The position numbers and the translations under genes are program-made. The notes below the pieces were generated by a model. The model had not been told where the DNA came from, ran no database searches, and was given only the letters and a program-made list of their open reading frames with translations. Below are positions 36,458 to 46,138 of a stretch of 64,000 nt of DNA, one piece after another; position 1 is the first letter of the stretch; the number at the start of each line of letters is the position of its first letter. The stretch is from Devosia psychrophila. GTDB taxonomy: Bacteria > Pseudomonadota > Alphaproteobacteria > Rhizobiales > Devosiaceae. Location of the stretch: positions 1-64,000 of the forward strand of contig NZ_LAPV01000166.1 of the NCBI RefSeq assembly GCF_000971275.1. Reading direction: 5' to 3'.

Positions 36458-37120
36458 TTACAACTTTTTCCGAGGGGCCTCTAACGACCCTGCCTTGCCT
36501 GCCATGGTCCCATCGACAATCGCGATGGCTGCGCGGAGTGCGGCTTCTATATCGAGAAGCGTCGTATCGAGCAAGTGCGCGTCGTCGGCTTTGTAGAAGC
36601 CACCATTGGGGTTGAGCATGTCGCGCGCATCCCGCTCTTCGATCTGGTGATAAAGCGCGTAGCGGTCCACAGCTTGACCGCGCGCTTCGAACTGGCGGGC
36701 GCGGCGCTCCATGCGCGACTTGCTATCGGCCTGAATGAACAGCTTCACATCAGCTTCCGGGGCGATCTTGGTGCCTATATCGCGTCCATCCAGCACCGCT
36801 CCGCCTTCTTGAGTGGCGAAATCGCGTTGATAGTCGAACAAGGCCGAGCGCACCGCTCCAATCACCGCGACCTTGCTGGCCAGCGAACCTATCTTTGACG
36901 ATTGCAGGTATTCCGGCTCGATATCGGCTTCGTCCAATGTCAGTGCTGCGGCGATGGCGCGCTGCTCGAAATCATCCGAGGCCTCATAGGCTTCGACGGC
37001 CCGGCCCACGGCCCTGTATAGCAGTCCGGTATCGAGGTAGGGCAGGCCGTAATGCCGGCCGAGCCCGGAGGCCAGCGTTCCCTTGCCCGAGGCGGCGGGG
37101 CCATCTACGGCGATGATCAT
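36458..37120 (-). CDS. cmk: Cytidylate kinase
   Basis: A 220-residue CMP/dCMP kinase. The P-loop is AVDGPAASGKGTLASGL at the N-terminus; LDTGLLYRAVG binds CMP, LDGRDIGTKIAPEADVKLFI is the conserved central motif, and RDARDMLNPNGGFYKADDAHLLDTT the lid and substrate region. The start overlaps the aroA stop as ATGA, so the two are coupled. Confidence 0.97.
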   Translation of the reverse strand: MIIAVDGPAASGKGTLASGLGRHYGLPYLDTGLLYRAVGRAVEAYEASDDFEQRAIAAALTLDEADIEPEYLQSSKIGSLASKVAVIGAVRSALFDYQRDFATQEGGAVLDGRDIGTKIAPEADVKLFIQADSKSRMERRARQFEARGQAVDRYALYHQIEERDARDMLNPNGGFYKADDAHLLDTTLLDIEAALRAAIAIVDGTMAGKAGSLEAPRKKL

Positions 37121-38484
37121 GATCGTTTGGCCTTTACCGTCTCGAAGCGACCGCCGACTGCGGTCATGGCGTCGACGAAGCCAGGGAAGCTCGCTGCGAT
37201 GGAGCCTATATCGTCGACCGTCACGCGATGCTTGCTGGCGAGGCCGAGCACAAGAAAGCTCATCGCGATGCGGTGATCGGATCGGCTGGTCACCTTGCCG
37301 CCGCCATCGACCCTGCCGTCGCCCACAATGGTAAGGCTGGTCTCGCCCTCGGTCACGGTGACCTTATTGGCCGCCAGACCCACGGCGGTGGCCGCGAGGC
37401 GATCGCATTCCTGCAAGCGCAGTTCGGCGAGGCCCTCGATCACGGTCTCGCCCTGCGCGAAGGCTGCAGCCATGGCCAGAACAGGGATGTCATCAAGCAT
37501 GGTACCCGCATGATGGGCGTCGATATGCAGCCCCTTGAGGCGGGACGAACGCACACGCAGGTCAGCGACATGCTCGCCACCGACCATGCGCTGATTGATG
37601 AACTGGATATCGCCGCCCATCTCGAGCAGCGTGTCGATCAATCCGGTGCGGGCTGGGTTGACCAGGACGTTTTCGACCACGAGGTCCGAGCCAGGCACGA
37701 TCAGCGCAGCGACAACCGCATAACCGGCCGAAGAAGGATCTCCCGGTACCACGAGGTGGCGGGGGCGGAGTTCGACGAGGCCGGTAACGGTAATCGTTGT
37801 GCTGCCACTCTCGTCGGTGGTGACGGTGATCGCCGCGCCAAAATCGGCCAGCAGCTTCTCGGTGTGGTCGCTGGTGGCGACGGGCTCGACGATGGTACTG
37901 GTGCCGGCAATCTGCACCGCGGCCAGCAGCAGCGCCGATTTGATCTGGTCGGAGGGCGCGGCCATCACGTGATAGAACGGCAGCGGCAAAGCCGGGCCGC
38001 GGCGCGTCAGCGGCAGGCCGCCTTCGACGGTTTCCTCGACCACCACGCCAATCGGCGCCAGGGCGTCGAGCAAGGCCCGCAGCGGCCGGCGGGTCAGGGT
38101 GGGACCACCGGTGAACCGGCCGGCGAAATTATACGGCGCCAACAGACCGAGCAGCAGGCGCAGGCCAGTACCGGAATTGCCGAGGTCCAGGCGAACCTGC
38201 GGCGGCATCAGCCCGACCACGCCCAGGCCATGCACGCGCCAGGCTTCGGCATCTGCATCGACGCGCACGCCGAGCTGGCGCAAGGCGGCGGCCGTGGACT
38301 GGACATCCTCGGCATCGAGCAGGCCCTCGATGGTGGTGCGGCCCACTGCCAGCGCAGCGATGATCAACGCGCGGTGCGAGATTGCTTTGTCACCAGGCGT
38401 CAGGAAGCGACCGGTCAGCGGGCTGGCGCCGTGGCTGGCAAGAGGGGCCGGGAGGACTGGTTTTTCGGTGATCGTCTGGTTCAT
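37117..38484 (-). CDS. aroA: 3-phosphoshikimate 1-carboxyvinyltransferase (EPSP synthase)
   Basis: A 455-residue shikimate-pathway enzyme. Near the N-terminus it reads LTGRFLTPGDKAISHRALIIAALA, with the catalytic Lys. LGNSGTGLRLLLGLLA and GDPSSAGY are the phosphoenolpyruvate and shikimate-phosphate loops, and HAGTMLDDIPVLAMAAAFA the central signature. An Ala follows LGNSGTG-type sequence rather than the usual Gly-Thr-Ala order of class I, so it fits the class II (glyphosate-tolerant, CP4-like) group; this assignment is inference. The ATG at 38484 gives the usual start; a longer reading to 38700 crosses the divergent promoter region. Confidence 0.95.
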   Translation of the reverse strand: MNQTITEKPVLPAPLASHGASPLTGRFLTPGDKAISHRALIIAALAVGRTTIEGLLDAEDVQSTAAALRQLGVRVDADAEAWRVHGLGVVGLMPPQVRLDLGNSGTGLRLLLGLLAPYNFAGRFTGGPTLTRRPLRALLDALAPIGVVVEETVEGGLPLTRRGPALPLPFYHVMAAPSDQIKSALLLAAVQIAGTSTIVEPVATSDHTEKLLADFGAAITVTTDESGSTTITVTGLVELRPRHLVVPGDPSSAGYAVVAALIVPGSDLVVENVLVNPARTGLIDTLLEMGGDIQFINQRMVGGEHVADLRVRSSRLKGLHIDAHHAGTMLDDIPVLAMAAAFAQGETVIEGLAELRLQECDRLAATAVGLAANKVTVTEGETSLTIVGDGRVDGGGKVTSRSDHRIAMSFLVLGLASKHRVTVDDIGSIAASFPGFVDAMTAVGGRFETVKAKRS

Positions 38485-38566
38485 GAGCGATCCCGGCTTT
38501 AGCACGGCCGGATGCGACAAAACCACTACCCGGCGCAACAGGAAGGCTTCTCTCCACGTTTTTGGT

Positions 38567-38595
38567 TTGACAGGGCCGGTGTTTGTCCATAACCG
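38567..38595 (+). promoter_or_regulatory. Possible promoter of the FYDLN-acid gene
   Basis: TTGACA at 38567-38572 is a consensus -35 box. A weak -10 (TAACCG) lies 17 bases downstream. It is 56 bases before the start codon at 38651, in the gap divergent from aroA. Confidence 0.3.
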
Positions 38596-38650
38596 GACTG
38601 ACCGAACCAGGGTCCCAAGACCCCCACAATCCTTACGACGAGGAACATCG

Positions 38651-39055
38651 ATGGCTAGTTCCGAACGCGGCACCAAACGTACCGATCCCGAGACGGGCAA
38701 GAAGTTCTACGACTTGAACCTGGACCCGATTGTCTCGCCCTATACGGGCAAGAGCTATCCGCGCTCCTATTTCGAGCAGGTGCTGGCTGGTAAGCCTTCG
38801 CCGGTCAAGGAGCGCAAGGCTGACGTCGAGGACGAAGAAGAAGTCGAGGAAGAGGTCGAGGATGCAGCGGCACCTGAGACCGTCTCCCTTGAAGACGCCG
38901 ACGCCGAAGAGTCCGGTGACGAGGAAATTCCCGAGACCGACGATGTCGAGGTAGATGAAGAGCTCGGCGAAGATGAAGCCGACGTGTTCCTCGAAGAGGA
39001 CGAAGACGAGGACGACGAGCTTGGCTTTGACGTCGGCGGCGACGAAGATCGTTGA
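38651..39055 (+). CDS. TIGR02300-family FYDLN-acid protein
   Basis: A 134-residue protein of the alphaproteobacterial TIGR02300 family. The N-terminus has RGTKRTDPETGKKFYDLN, followed by PIVSPYTGKSYPRS, and then a very acidic tail (about residues 58-134, mostly Glu and Asp). The family is nearly always next to aroA and a tRNA-Ala gene, as here. The role is unknown; the acidic tail suggests a protein or nucleic-acid mimic. A hairpin without a T-run (GCCGGCTGA/TCAGCCGGC, 39073-39095) follows. Confidence 0.93.
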   Translation: MASSERGTKRTDPETGKKFYDLNLDPIVSPYTGKSYPRSYFEQVLAGKPSPVKERKADVEDEEEVEEEVEDAAAPETVSLEDADAEESGDEEIPETDDVEVDEELGEDEADVFLEEDEDEDDELGFDVGGDEDR

Positions 39056-39196
39056 TTTGACTTAAGTTTTCGGCCGGCTGACCCGTTCAGCCGGCTGAAT
39101 TAGAAAGTGTCATTTAGGCACTTGCGCCAGTCGGAATCATCCAATAAGTTCCGCCTCGCTTCGGACGGGTTAGCCCTCCCAAGCACCCAATGAAAT

Positions 39197-39272
<76 letters not shown>

Positions 39273-39499
39273 ATTCCTTTATCATTCTTCGCGATGGCGC
39301 CGTTTTCAGTTAGCAAACTGTTAACGACGACGTCACGCTTTTGTCCCTTTTAGTGACGCGATGCACAATCTCGCTTTGGTCGCCGTCACTAGCGCGGCGA
39401 GCGCAGCCGGATCGAGGGGCTAATTCCGTATTCCTGCCACGGATTGACGCGGCGGTCGCACAGCATTCAAGCTTGGCTTAGCCAGAATTGGAAGTTGTC

Positions 39500-40639
39500 T
39501 TGCCCAAAGCGCCTTTCGTCATCAGCCAGACCCGCGCCCGCCACCTGTGGATCGCGGCGCAGAAGCTCGATAGCGTCGCCCCGTTCGGCGACGGACCCGA
39601 GGCGACCCGCGCCGCCATTGCCCATCTGGGCTATGTGCAGATCGACACCATCAATGTCATCGAGCGCTGCCACCACCACATCCTGTGGTCGCGCATTCCG
39701 GATTATCGCCGGGCAGATCTCAGGCAGGTCCAGTCGGCAGACAAGTCGGTGTTTGAATACTGGACGCATGCGCTGAGCTACGTGCCGACGACGCACCTGC
39801 CATATTTCATCCGGGCGATGAAGCAATATCGCGAAACGCCAAGCCGCTGGTTTGGTTCGGTGACGCCGGACGAGGTCAAGAAGATGCTCAAGCGTCTCAA
39901 GACCGAGGGGCCGCTGTCGATCCGCGATATCGGCGATGAAGCCCTGGTGGACAAGAACCACCCCTGGGCCAGCCGCAAGCCGAGCAAGCCGGTGTTGGAG
40001 ATGATGTTCTATCAGGGTTTTGTGACGGTCGGTGCGCGGCAAGGGATGCTCAAGACCTATGACTTGATGGCGCGACATTTCGAGGCCTTGCCCAAGCCAG
40101 CCAGCCACCGGCAAATCCTGACGTACAAGCTGGATCGTGCCCTGCGCAGTCAGTGTATCGTCAGCCTTGATTCGATTTGCCACCGCGATGCCCCGAGCAA
40201 GGCTGGGGTGAAAGAGCTCATCGACAGCCGCCTGCGCCGCAAGCTGCTGGTGCCGGTGACCGTGGAAGGCGCCGAGAAAGCACCGCACTGGGTCGAGCCG
40301 GCGACGCTGGACACAAGCCCCAGCGAACCTCCGACACTGGTGCATATTCTGTCGCCATTCGATCCTCTGATCATCCAGCGCAAGCGGCTAAAGCTGTTCT
40401 TCGGCTACGACCACCTGTTCGAGGCATATCTACCGGCCGAGAAACGAAAGCTGGGCTATTTTGCGCTACCGGTGCTGATGGGCGACCGCGTGGTCGCGGT
40501 GCTTGATCTCAAGACGGATCGGCAGGCGGGCAAGCTGCTGGTGCAGAAGGAGACTTGGCTGGAGGACGTGGGCGCCGAGGGACGGGTAGCTGTGGACGAA
40601 GCGCTGGGAAGATTCGAACGGTTCCAGTTCGGCGATTGA
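39500..40639 (+). CDS. YcaQ-family DNA glycosylase-like winged-helix protein
   Basis: A 379-residue protein of the winged-helix YcaQ/AlkX family; E. coli YcaQ unhooks DNA interstrand crosslinks. The QxD catalytic motif is kept in LGYVQIDTINVIERCHHH. SRIPDYRRADL, WFGSVTPDEVKKMLKRL and the C-terminal SPFDPLIIQRKRLKLFFGYDH fit the family. The start is a TTG at 39500 with GGAAG five bases upstream; an earlier in-frame TTG at 39488 has no site. Confidence 0.88.
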   Translation: MPKAPFVISQTRARHLWIAAQKLDSVAPFGDGPEATRAAIAHLGYVQIDTINVIERCHHHILWSRIPDYRRADLRQVQSADKSVFEYWTHALSYVPTTHLPYFIRAMKQYRETPSRWFGSVTPDEVKKMLKRLKTEGPLSIRDIGDEALVDKNHPWASRKPSKPVLEMMFYQGFVTVGARQGMLKTYDLMARHFEALPKPASHRQILTYKLDRALRSQCIVSLDSICHRDAPSKAGVKELIDSRLRRKLLVPVTVEGAEKAPHWVEPATLDTSPSEPPTLVHILSPFDPLIIQRKRLKLFFGYDHLFEAYLPAEKRKLGYFALPVLMGDRVVAVLDLKTDRQAGKLLVQKETWLEDVGAEGRVAVDEALGRFERFQFGD

Positions 40640-40726
40640 GTTTCACCGAACGGCTTTCGCTATCGCCGGCTTTCCAGCAAGGGCTTGCCGCGCTAAGAGC
40701 TTCGCCGCGAGGTGGAGATAGACCCG

Positions 40727-42037
40727 ATGGCGACTTATACCGATATTGCCCGACGGGTGTATGACCACACCTGGAAGCTCGATCCGATCATCCGCAGCCT
40801 GCTTGATACCGATTTTTACAAGCTGCTGATGCTGCAGATGATCTGGGGGCTGTATCCCAAGGTCGACGCCACCTTCTCGCTGATCAATCGGACGAAGTCG
40901 GTCATGCCGGCCGAAGAGATCGATATCGACGAGTTGCGCGCCCAACTCGATCATGTCCGCGCGCTGCGTTTTACCAAGAAGGAAATGATCTGGCTGGCTG
41001 GCAACAGCTTTTACGGCAGCAAGCAGATTTTCGAGCCAGCCTTCCTCAAGTGGTTGGAGGATTTCCACCTGCCCGACTATAGGCTGGAGAAGCGCGACGG
41101 GCAGTTCGTGCTGGAATTTCCGGGGCTATGGCTCGAAACCACGATGTGGGAAATTCCGGCGCTTGCCATCATCAACGAGTTGCGCGGGCGCGCTGCGATG
41201 AAGAACTACGGGCCCTTTGCGCTTGACGTGCTGTATGCCCGGGCCAAAGCCAAGATGTGGGAAAAGGTCGAGCGGCTGCAGAAGCTGCCCGACCTCAAGA
41301 TTTCCGATTTCGGAACACGACGCCGCCATAGTTTCCTGTGGCAGCGCTGGTGCGTCGAGGCGCTGAAGGAAGGCATCGGCGATGCCTTCACCGGCACTTC
41401 CAACGTCAAGCTGGCGATGGACAATGACCTCGAGGCGTTGGGCACCAATGCCCATGAATTGCCGATGGTGCTGGCCGCATTGGCGAAGACCGACGACGCC
41501 CTTCGCGCGGCGCCCTATCAGGTGTTGCAGGATTGGGAGAGCTACTACGGCGGCAACCTCAAGATCGTGCTGCCCGATGCGTTTGGCACCGATTCGTTTT
41601 TGCGCGATGCGCCAGACTGGGTCGCAGACTGGACCGGTTTCCGCCCCGATAGTGCGCCAGCCATCGAAGGCGGCGAGCGCATCATTGCTTGGTGGAAGAG
41701 CCGTGGCCGTGACCCCCGCGAGAAACTGCTGATCTTTTCGGACGGGCTCGACGTCGACATGATTGAGGAAGCCTACCTGCATTTCGACGGCAAGGTGCGC
41801 ATGGCTTTTGGCTGGGGCACTAACCTCACCAACGACTTCGAGGGCTGTGCACCCGATGGCCCCAATCCGCGGCTGGACCCGATATCCATCGTCGCCAAGG
41901 TCAGCGAAGCGGACGGATTGCCTGCGGTAAAACTGTCGGATAATCCGGCCAAAGCCACCGGAACACCGCAGGAAATCGCCCGCTATATCGCGGTATTTGG
42001 CGATGCTGGCCGGATCGAACATCCGGTCAAGGTCTAA
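40727..42037 (+). CDS. pncB: Nicotinate phosphoribosyltransferase
   Basis: A 436-residue enzyme of NAD salvage, joining nicotinate to PRPP with ATP hydrolysis. [17 protein letters not shown] at the N-terminus, [35 protein letters not shown] with the phosphohistidine, and [17 protein letters not shown] are family signatures. The ATG at 40727 has GAGGTGGAG about eight bases before it. Confidence 0.96.
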   Translation: MATYTDIARRVYDHTWKLDPIIRSLLDTDFYKLLMLQMIWGLYPKVDATFSLINRTKSVMPAEEIDIDELRAQLDHVRALRFTKKEMIWLAGNSFYGSKQIFEPAFLKWLEDFHLPDYRLEKRDGQFVLEFPGLWLETTMWEIPALAIINELRGRAAMKNYGPFALDVLYARAKAKMWEKVERLQKLPDLKISDFGTRRRHSFLWQRWCVEALKEGIGDAFTGTSNVKLAMDNDLEALGTNAHELPMVLAALAKTDDALRAAPYQVLQDWESYYGGNLKIVLPDAFGTDSFLRDAPDWVADWTGFRPDSAPAIEGGERIIAWWKSRGRDPREKLLIFSDGLDVDMIEEAYLHFDGKVRMAFGWGTNLTNDFEGCAPDGPNPRLDPISIVAKVSEADGLPAVKLSDNPAKATGTPQEIARYIAVFGDAGRIEHPVKV

Positions 42038-42179
42038 CGTATTTTTCCCAGCTTTTGATGGAACCGTAATGCGGCTAAACCATTATGAGTTGTGGAAAAC
42101 TTGCGCTCCGAAGGTATTTTAACGTTTCGGAAAGCAGCCCGGACCAACGGTTCGGCAGGGGGCTCCGTCAGGGGCCGAA

Positions 42180-42440
42180 ATGACTTTGCAGCTAATCGAT
42201 ATCAGCGTCCGCGACAGGCAGGCGCATCCACGCCTCGCCGGGCGCGTTACCGGTCACGTCCGGGCTGTCTTGTCCGAGACCTTGGGCAGCACCGAGCAAA
42301 CGCACGACCTGGCTATACCAGTGTGGGCTGACGTTTCGGCAGACGCCAGCGATGCCGACATTGAGATGGCAATGATGCTCAAGGCCGCCGATATCATCGC
42401 GCGGCTCAAAGCCAATATCGAGAGGCCCGACGCGGGCTAG
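42180..42440 (+). CDS. Hypothetical protein, 86 aa
   Basis: A small soluble protein without membrane segments. The C-terminal helix DADIEMAMMLKAADIIARLKANIE is amphipathic; the N-terminal part (LQLIDISVRDRQAHPRLAGR) is basic. No family is recognised. It converges on the next gene with a four-base overlap. The upstream 142 bases hold no obvious promoter. Confidence 0.55.
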   Translation: MTLQLIDISVRDRQAHPRLAGRVTGHVRAVLSETLGSTEQTHDLAIPVWADVSADASDADIEMAMMLKAADIIARLKANIERPDAG

Positions 42441-42679
42441 CTGTTCTGAAACATTTTGAAAAAGGCGCGCTCAGCCTCAGTCAGGCCGCCTATAGTTTGC
42501 CTGGGCGGCAAAGGCGCGTAGCGAAACCGGGCCGGCACATGGCGATATTTGGGCGAGAAGGCATAGTAGCGGGACGCCCGGGCGATGTCGGCATCTGCTG
42601 TCCGCCGCTTTTCATCGCGTATGAACCACGTCACCGCCACAATGACGATCACCCAGATAGCCAGCAATTCCCAAGCCAT
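42437..42679 (-). CDS. Small single-pass membrane protein, 80 aa
   Basis: An N-terminal membrane helix (MAWELLAIWVIVIVAVTWFI) is followed by a basic cytoplasmic tail with tyrosine-rich RYYAFSPKYRHVPARFRYAPLPP and an end EAERAFFKMFQNS. AAGGAGG five bases before the ATG at 42679 strongly supports this start. I know no function. Confidence 0.7.
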   Translation of the reverse strand: MAWELLAIWVIVIVAVTWFIRDEKRRTADADIARASRYYAFSPKYRHVPARFRYAPLPPRQTIGGLTEAERAFFKMFQNS

Positions 42680-42805
42680 ACCGGCCTCCTTGTCGGCAGC
42701 CGTGATAGCTAACAAAGACTTAACAACCAAATGGAAGCCGGCGTTATGATTACTCGGTAAAATTGTTGCTATGGGGGGTCGCTACGACGTTCCTGGAACC
42801 GAGGA

Positions 42806-43249
42806 TCATTTTTTGTGTTTGTCGGCGCCTTCGATCGGGACGGCGTAGAGTTCGAGCCGGTGATCGACCAGGCGATAGCCGAGGCGCTTGGCGATGACCT
42901 CTTGAATGGCCTCGATTTCCTCATTTCGGAACTCGATGACGGCGCCGGAACGGATGTCGATCAGATGGTCATGATGCTCGTCGGGAATCAGCTCGAAGCG
43001 GGCGCGTCCGTCTTTGAAGTCATGCTTGGTGACCAGCCCTGCCTCTTCGAACAGGTTGACGGTACGATAGACGGTGGACAGCGAGATGCGGTCATCGACG
43101 GTGGAGGCGCGGCGATAGAGTTCTTCGACATCGGGATGATCGTGCGCGGCTTCGATCACCTGGGCAATGACGCGACGCTGGTCGGTCATGCGCATGCCCT
43201 TGGCGACGCAGGCTTCTTCTAGCGTCGGGTCAGTCTGGCTTTTGCTCAC
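42806..43249 (-). CDS. fur: Fur-family transcriptional regulator (Fur/Mur type)
   Basis: A 147-residue metal-responsive repressor. The winged helix reads GMRMTDQRRVIAQVIEAAHDHPDVEELYRRAS and ISLSTVYRTVNLFEEAGLV. Metal site residues DEHHDHLIDIRSGAVIEF and VDHRLELY are present, but the C-terminal CxxC pairs of the structural zinc site are absent, as in alphaproteobacterial Fur/Mur, which senses manganese (Mur) in rhizobia. It lies beside rimI and tsaB as in relatives. Whether it responds to iron or manganese is not readable. Confidence 0.93.
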   Translation of the reverse strand: MSKSQTDPTLEEACVAKGMRMTDQRRVIAQVIEAAHDHPDVEELYRRASTVDDRISLSTVYRTVNLFEEAGLVTKHDFKDGRARFELIPDEHHDHLIDIRSGAVIEFRNEEIEAIQEVIAKRLGYRLVDHRLELYAVPIEGADKHKK

Positions 43250-43285
43250 GCTTGAGCTCCCAACCGGTGCATTCAGATATCGGAG

Positions 43286-43765
43286 TTATCCAAGATCACG
43301 CGCCATGACAAGCGCGGTGGCCTGTGACCCGTCGGCTTTTGCATAGTAGCCCTTTCGGGTGGATATGGTGGCAAAGCCCTCGCGGGTATAGAGTTTGATC
43401 GCGGCGGCATTTTCCTCGCTGACCTCAAGGAACATCCGACGCGCTGGCGTGAGCAGCAGATCGTCGAACACGGCCCGCAGCAGGGCCTGACCGATGTGTT
43501 TGCCGCGCCATTTGGGATCGACCGCGATGGTCAAGAGCTCCGATTCGTCTTCCACGACGCGGATCAGGGCAAAGCCGGCAATGCGGCGCTTGGCGTCGCA
43601 GGCGACGTAGACCGGGGTGTTGGCTTCGGCGAGGAAACGCTCGAACTCGCCCGTGGGCCAGCCGCGATAGAAACCAAGAGAGTGGATGCGCGCCAGGTCT
43701 TTGGCATCGGCCATCCTGCCGGGTTCGATATGGAGGCCAGCGGGAGCCATCCAGAGCTTGATCAT
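43286..43765 (-). CDS. rimI: Ribosomal-protein-alanine N-acetyltransferase-like (RimI) GNAT protein
   Basis: A 159-residue acetyltransferase. ELLTIAVDPKWRGKHIGQALLRAVFDD is the acetyl-CoA motif, and FLEVSEENAAAIKLYTREGF the RimI-type motif B. The ATG at 43765 overlaps the tsaB stop (ATGA), fixing the start and the coupling. The tsaB-rimI pair is conserved in proteobacteria; RimI acetylates the N-terminus of ribosomal protein S18 in E. coli. Confidence 0.93.
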   Translation of the reverse strand: MIKLWMAPAGLHIEPGRMADAKDLARIHSLGFYRGWPTGEFERFLAEANTPVYVACDAKRRIAGFALIRVVEDESELLTIAVDPKWRGKHIGQALLRAVFDDLLLTPARRMFLEVSEENAAAIKLYTREGFATISTRKGYYAKADGSQATALVMARDLG

Positions 43766-44364
43766 GCGCCTCGCCTTTCGATCCGTGCCGCGGTTTGCGG
43801 CTTGGCATCGGCATCGCGGATGTAGTTCGGCTCGGGCGGATTTTGGACCGGATCGAGCGTCGCGCCATAGGTGGCCAGGGCAGAGATGTCGACGATGTTT
43901 GATTCGATCAGTGCGGAGCCGGGCAGGACGAGTGCGCGGGCCTCCTCGATCGGCAGCAGAGCCCCCACAGACAGGGGCGCGGCTGGGCCGGAGAAGGTCT
44001 GGAAATAGGCTTCGCCGCGCCGTGCATCGAGCAGGATGGTGGTGGGCCCCGTTGCGGTCAGCGAGAGGGCGACGAGGGTTGAAAGACCAACCACTGGAAT
44101 GCCGCGTGCCAGGCCGATGCCGCGCGCCGCGGACAGTCCGATACGGAGGCCGGTGAAGGAACCAGGACCGGTCGTCGTTACCACGCGCTGCAGGTCGGCA
44201 TAGCCGATGTGGTTGCGGGCAAACAGGGTGGCGATGCGCTCGAAGATCAGTTCGGCGTGACCGGTGGCGATCTCGTCTATCGACACATCGACATGCCCGT
44301 CGGCGAGCAACAACGTCAGTTGCAGGCGCGGCGCGGCGGTATCGATGGCGAGCGTGATGGTCAT
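43762..44364 (-). CDS. tsaB: tRNA threonylcarbamoyladenosine biosynthesis protein TsaB
   Basis: A 200-residue ASKHA-fold partner of TsaD in making t6A37 of tRNA. The N-terminal ITLAIDTAAPRLQL, TTTGPGSFTGLRIGLSAARGIGLA and LLDARRGEAYFQ segments match the family. It is divergent from lnt across 112 bases without a clear promoter. Confidence 0.95.
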   Translation of the reverse strand: MTITLAIDTAAPRLQLTLLLADGHVDVSIDEIATGHAELIFERIATLFARNHIGYADLQRVVTTTGPGSFTGLRIGLSAARGIGLARGIPVVGLSTLVALSLTATGPTTILLDARRGEAYFQTFSGPAAPLSVGALLPIEEARALVLPGSALIESNIVDISALATYGATLDPVQNPPEPNYIRDADAKPQTAARIERRGA

Positions 44365-44476
44365 GGCTTCGATCTAGCGCCGGGCGGCGCCGGTGTCGAG
44401 CCTGCCATCCGCCTTGACGCCCCCTGCCCCGGGAGCGAGCTTGCGGCATGCGTCCTGATTCGCCGAAAGCCCCGAT

Positions 44477-46093
44477 ATGACCTGGCTGGCCGAGACTGCC
44501 ATGCTGAGCCATGGCTGGCGGCGCTTCCTGCTGTTGCTGCTGGCCGGCGCGATTGCCGGCCTGTCGGTGCCACCACTGTTCGTCGTGCCGGCGCTATTCA
44601 TCGCCTTCCCGGTCTGGGTGTGGTGCCTCGATGGTGCCGAAAAGCAGCGTGGTTGGCGGCGGCTGTTCGGCCCGGCCTTCAGCATCGGCTTCGCCTTTGG
44701 CTGGGGCTATTTCACCGTCGCCTTTCACTGGCTTGGCGCGGCTTTTTTTGTCGATGGCGGCTTCATGCTGGTGCTGATGCCCTTCGCCATCCTGGCACTG
44801 GCTGCCCTGATTGCCTTTTTCTGGGGCCTGGCAAGCGCGTTGGCGCATCTGTTGTGGTCACACGGACCGTCGCGCATCGTGACGTTGGCAACCTTTGTCA
44901 CCATCGCCGAATGGGCGCGCGGCCATGTCCTGACCGGCTTTCCGTTCGACCTGCTCGGCTACGCGCTGACGCCCAATGACGAGATGATGCAGATTACCTC
45001 GGTCATCGGCATATACGGGCTGACGCTGGTGGCGGCGCTGCTGGCGATGACGCCGGCGCTGATCTGGCCGGCCGATGGGCGCAATCTCAGCCGGAGGCTA
45101 TTGCCATTCTTCATCGCTATGGCAGTGATCGCCGGCCAGCTCGGCTATGGCCATAATCGGCTGACCGGCACTGTCTCGACCGAGCGCACCGATATCTCGT
45201 TCCGCCTGGTGCAGCCGCTGGTCTACGAGCATTCCGATTTCGGCAAAGTCGATCCCGTCGCGCTGATCGACCGCCTGCTGATGCTGAGCGACATGCGCAT
45301 GGACCCGGCCGACAAGGGACTGGCGGACATCACCCATCTAGTATGGCCCGAATCGTCGCTGCCGTTCTTTCTCGCCACCTATCCCGAAGCGTTGGCGCGG
45401 ATTGCCCGCCTATTGCCCGAAACCACGACCCTGCTGACCGGCGCGCCGCGACAACAGTATGAGCCGATTGCCAGCGGTGCCGCTGGTCCGCCTCATAATT
45501 CCCTGCTCGCCATCGATACCAACGGCGAGATCATCGCCTCCTATGACAAATCCCATCTGGTGCCGTTCGGCGAGTTCATGCCGTTTGGCGAAATCCTGTC
45601 CCGGATCGGCATCCGGCAGTTCGTGCCCGGTGCCGCGGGCTGGGCGCATGGTGATGCGCGCCGTCGGCTGATGAGCCTGCCGGCCACGCCGCCGCTGCTC
45701 GCCCTGATCTGCTACGAAATCCTGTTTTCGGGCGACCTGGGCGATACCGCGGGGGCGCAGTTCCTGTTCAACATCACCAATGACGCCTGGTTCGATGGCT
45801 CGATCGGCCCAGCCCAGCATGCCCACCACGCCCGTGTCCGCGCCGTCGAAGAGGGCATGAGCCTGATCCGCGCCGCCAATACCGGGCTGACTTTTGCCAC
45901 CGACCCACTGGGCCGCATCACTGCATCCATCCTACCGCAGCAGATGGCCGCGCTCGATGTGCGTCCGCATCAGCGACTGGCCAGCACGGTGTTTGCGCAG
46001 GTTCGCCACTGGCCCCTGCTCATCGCACTGATCGCCGGGCTGCTGATTTCCCTGGTCGCAGCACGCGGCGGGCGGCGCCGGAAGCAGCCCTGA
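44477..46093 (+). CDS. lnt: Apolipoprotein N-acyltransferase
   Basis: A 538-residue inner-membrane enzyme that adds the third acyl chain to lipoproteins. The N-terminal half has about six to seven membrane helices (RRFLLLLLAGAIAGLSVPP and onward), and a last one lies near 515. The nitrilase domain has the catalytic Glu in WPESSLPFFL, Lys in YDKSHLVPFGEF and Cys in LALICYEILF. Length and motifs are normal. MiaB, PhoH, YbeY and CorC genes, its usual neighbours, are not beside it. Confidence 0.96.
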   Translation: MTWLAETAMLSHGWRRFLLLLLAGAIAGLSVPPLFVVPALFIAFPVWVWCLDGAEKQRGWRRLFGPAFSIGFAFGWGYFTVAFHWLGAAFFVDGGFMLVLMPFAILALAALIAFFWGLASALAHLLWSHGPSRIVTLATFVTIAEWARGHVLTGFPFDLLGYALTPNDEMMQITSVIGIYGLTLVAALLAMTPALIWPADGRNLSRRLLPFFIAMAVIAGQLGYGHNRLTGTVSTERTDISFRLVQPLVYEHSDFGKVDPVALIDRLLMLSDMRMDPADKGLADITHLVWPESSLPFFLATYPEALARIARLLPETTTLLTGAPRQQYEPIASGAAGPPHNSLLAIDTNGEIIASYDKSHLVPFGEFMPFGEILSRIGIRQFVPGAAGWAHGDARRRLMSLPATPPLLALICYEILFSGDLGDTAGAQFLFNITNDAWFDGSIGPAQHAHHARVRAVEEGMSLIRAANTGLTFATDPLGRITASILPQQMAALDVRPHQRLASTVFAQVRHWPLLIALIAGLLISLVAARGGRRRKQP

Positions 46094-46138
46094 CCGGTCG
46101 GCATTTCGTCGGAAAACCATGCTCCCGATTCCTCATTT

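Noticed and set aside
38485-38700. 72-residue N-terminal extension of aroA
   Set aside because: It crosses the divergent promoter region and the start of the FYDLN gene; family members start at MNQTITE-like sequence.
43766-44512. Open frame extending rimI upstream to 408 codons
   Set aside because: It runs through tsaB in another frame; the rimI start at 43765 with ATGA overlap explains the gene.
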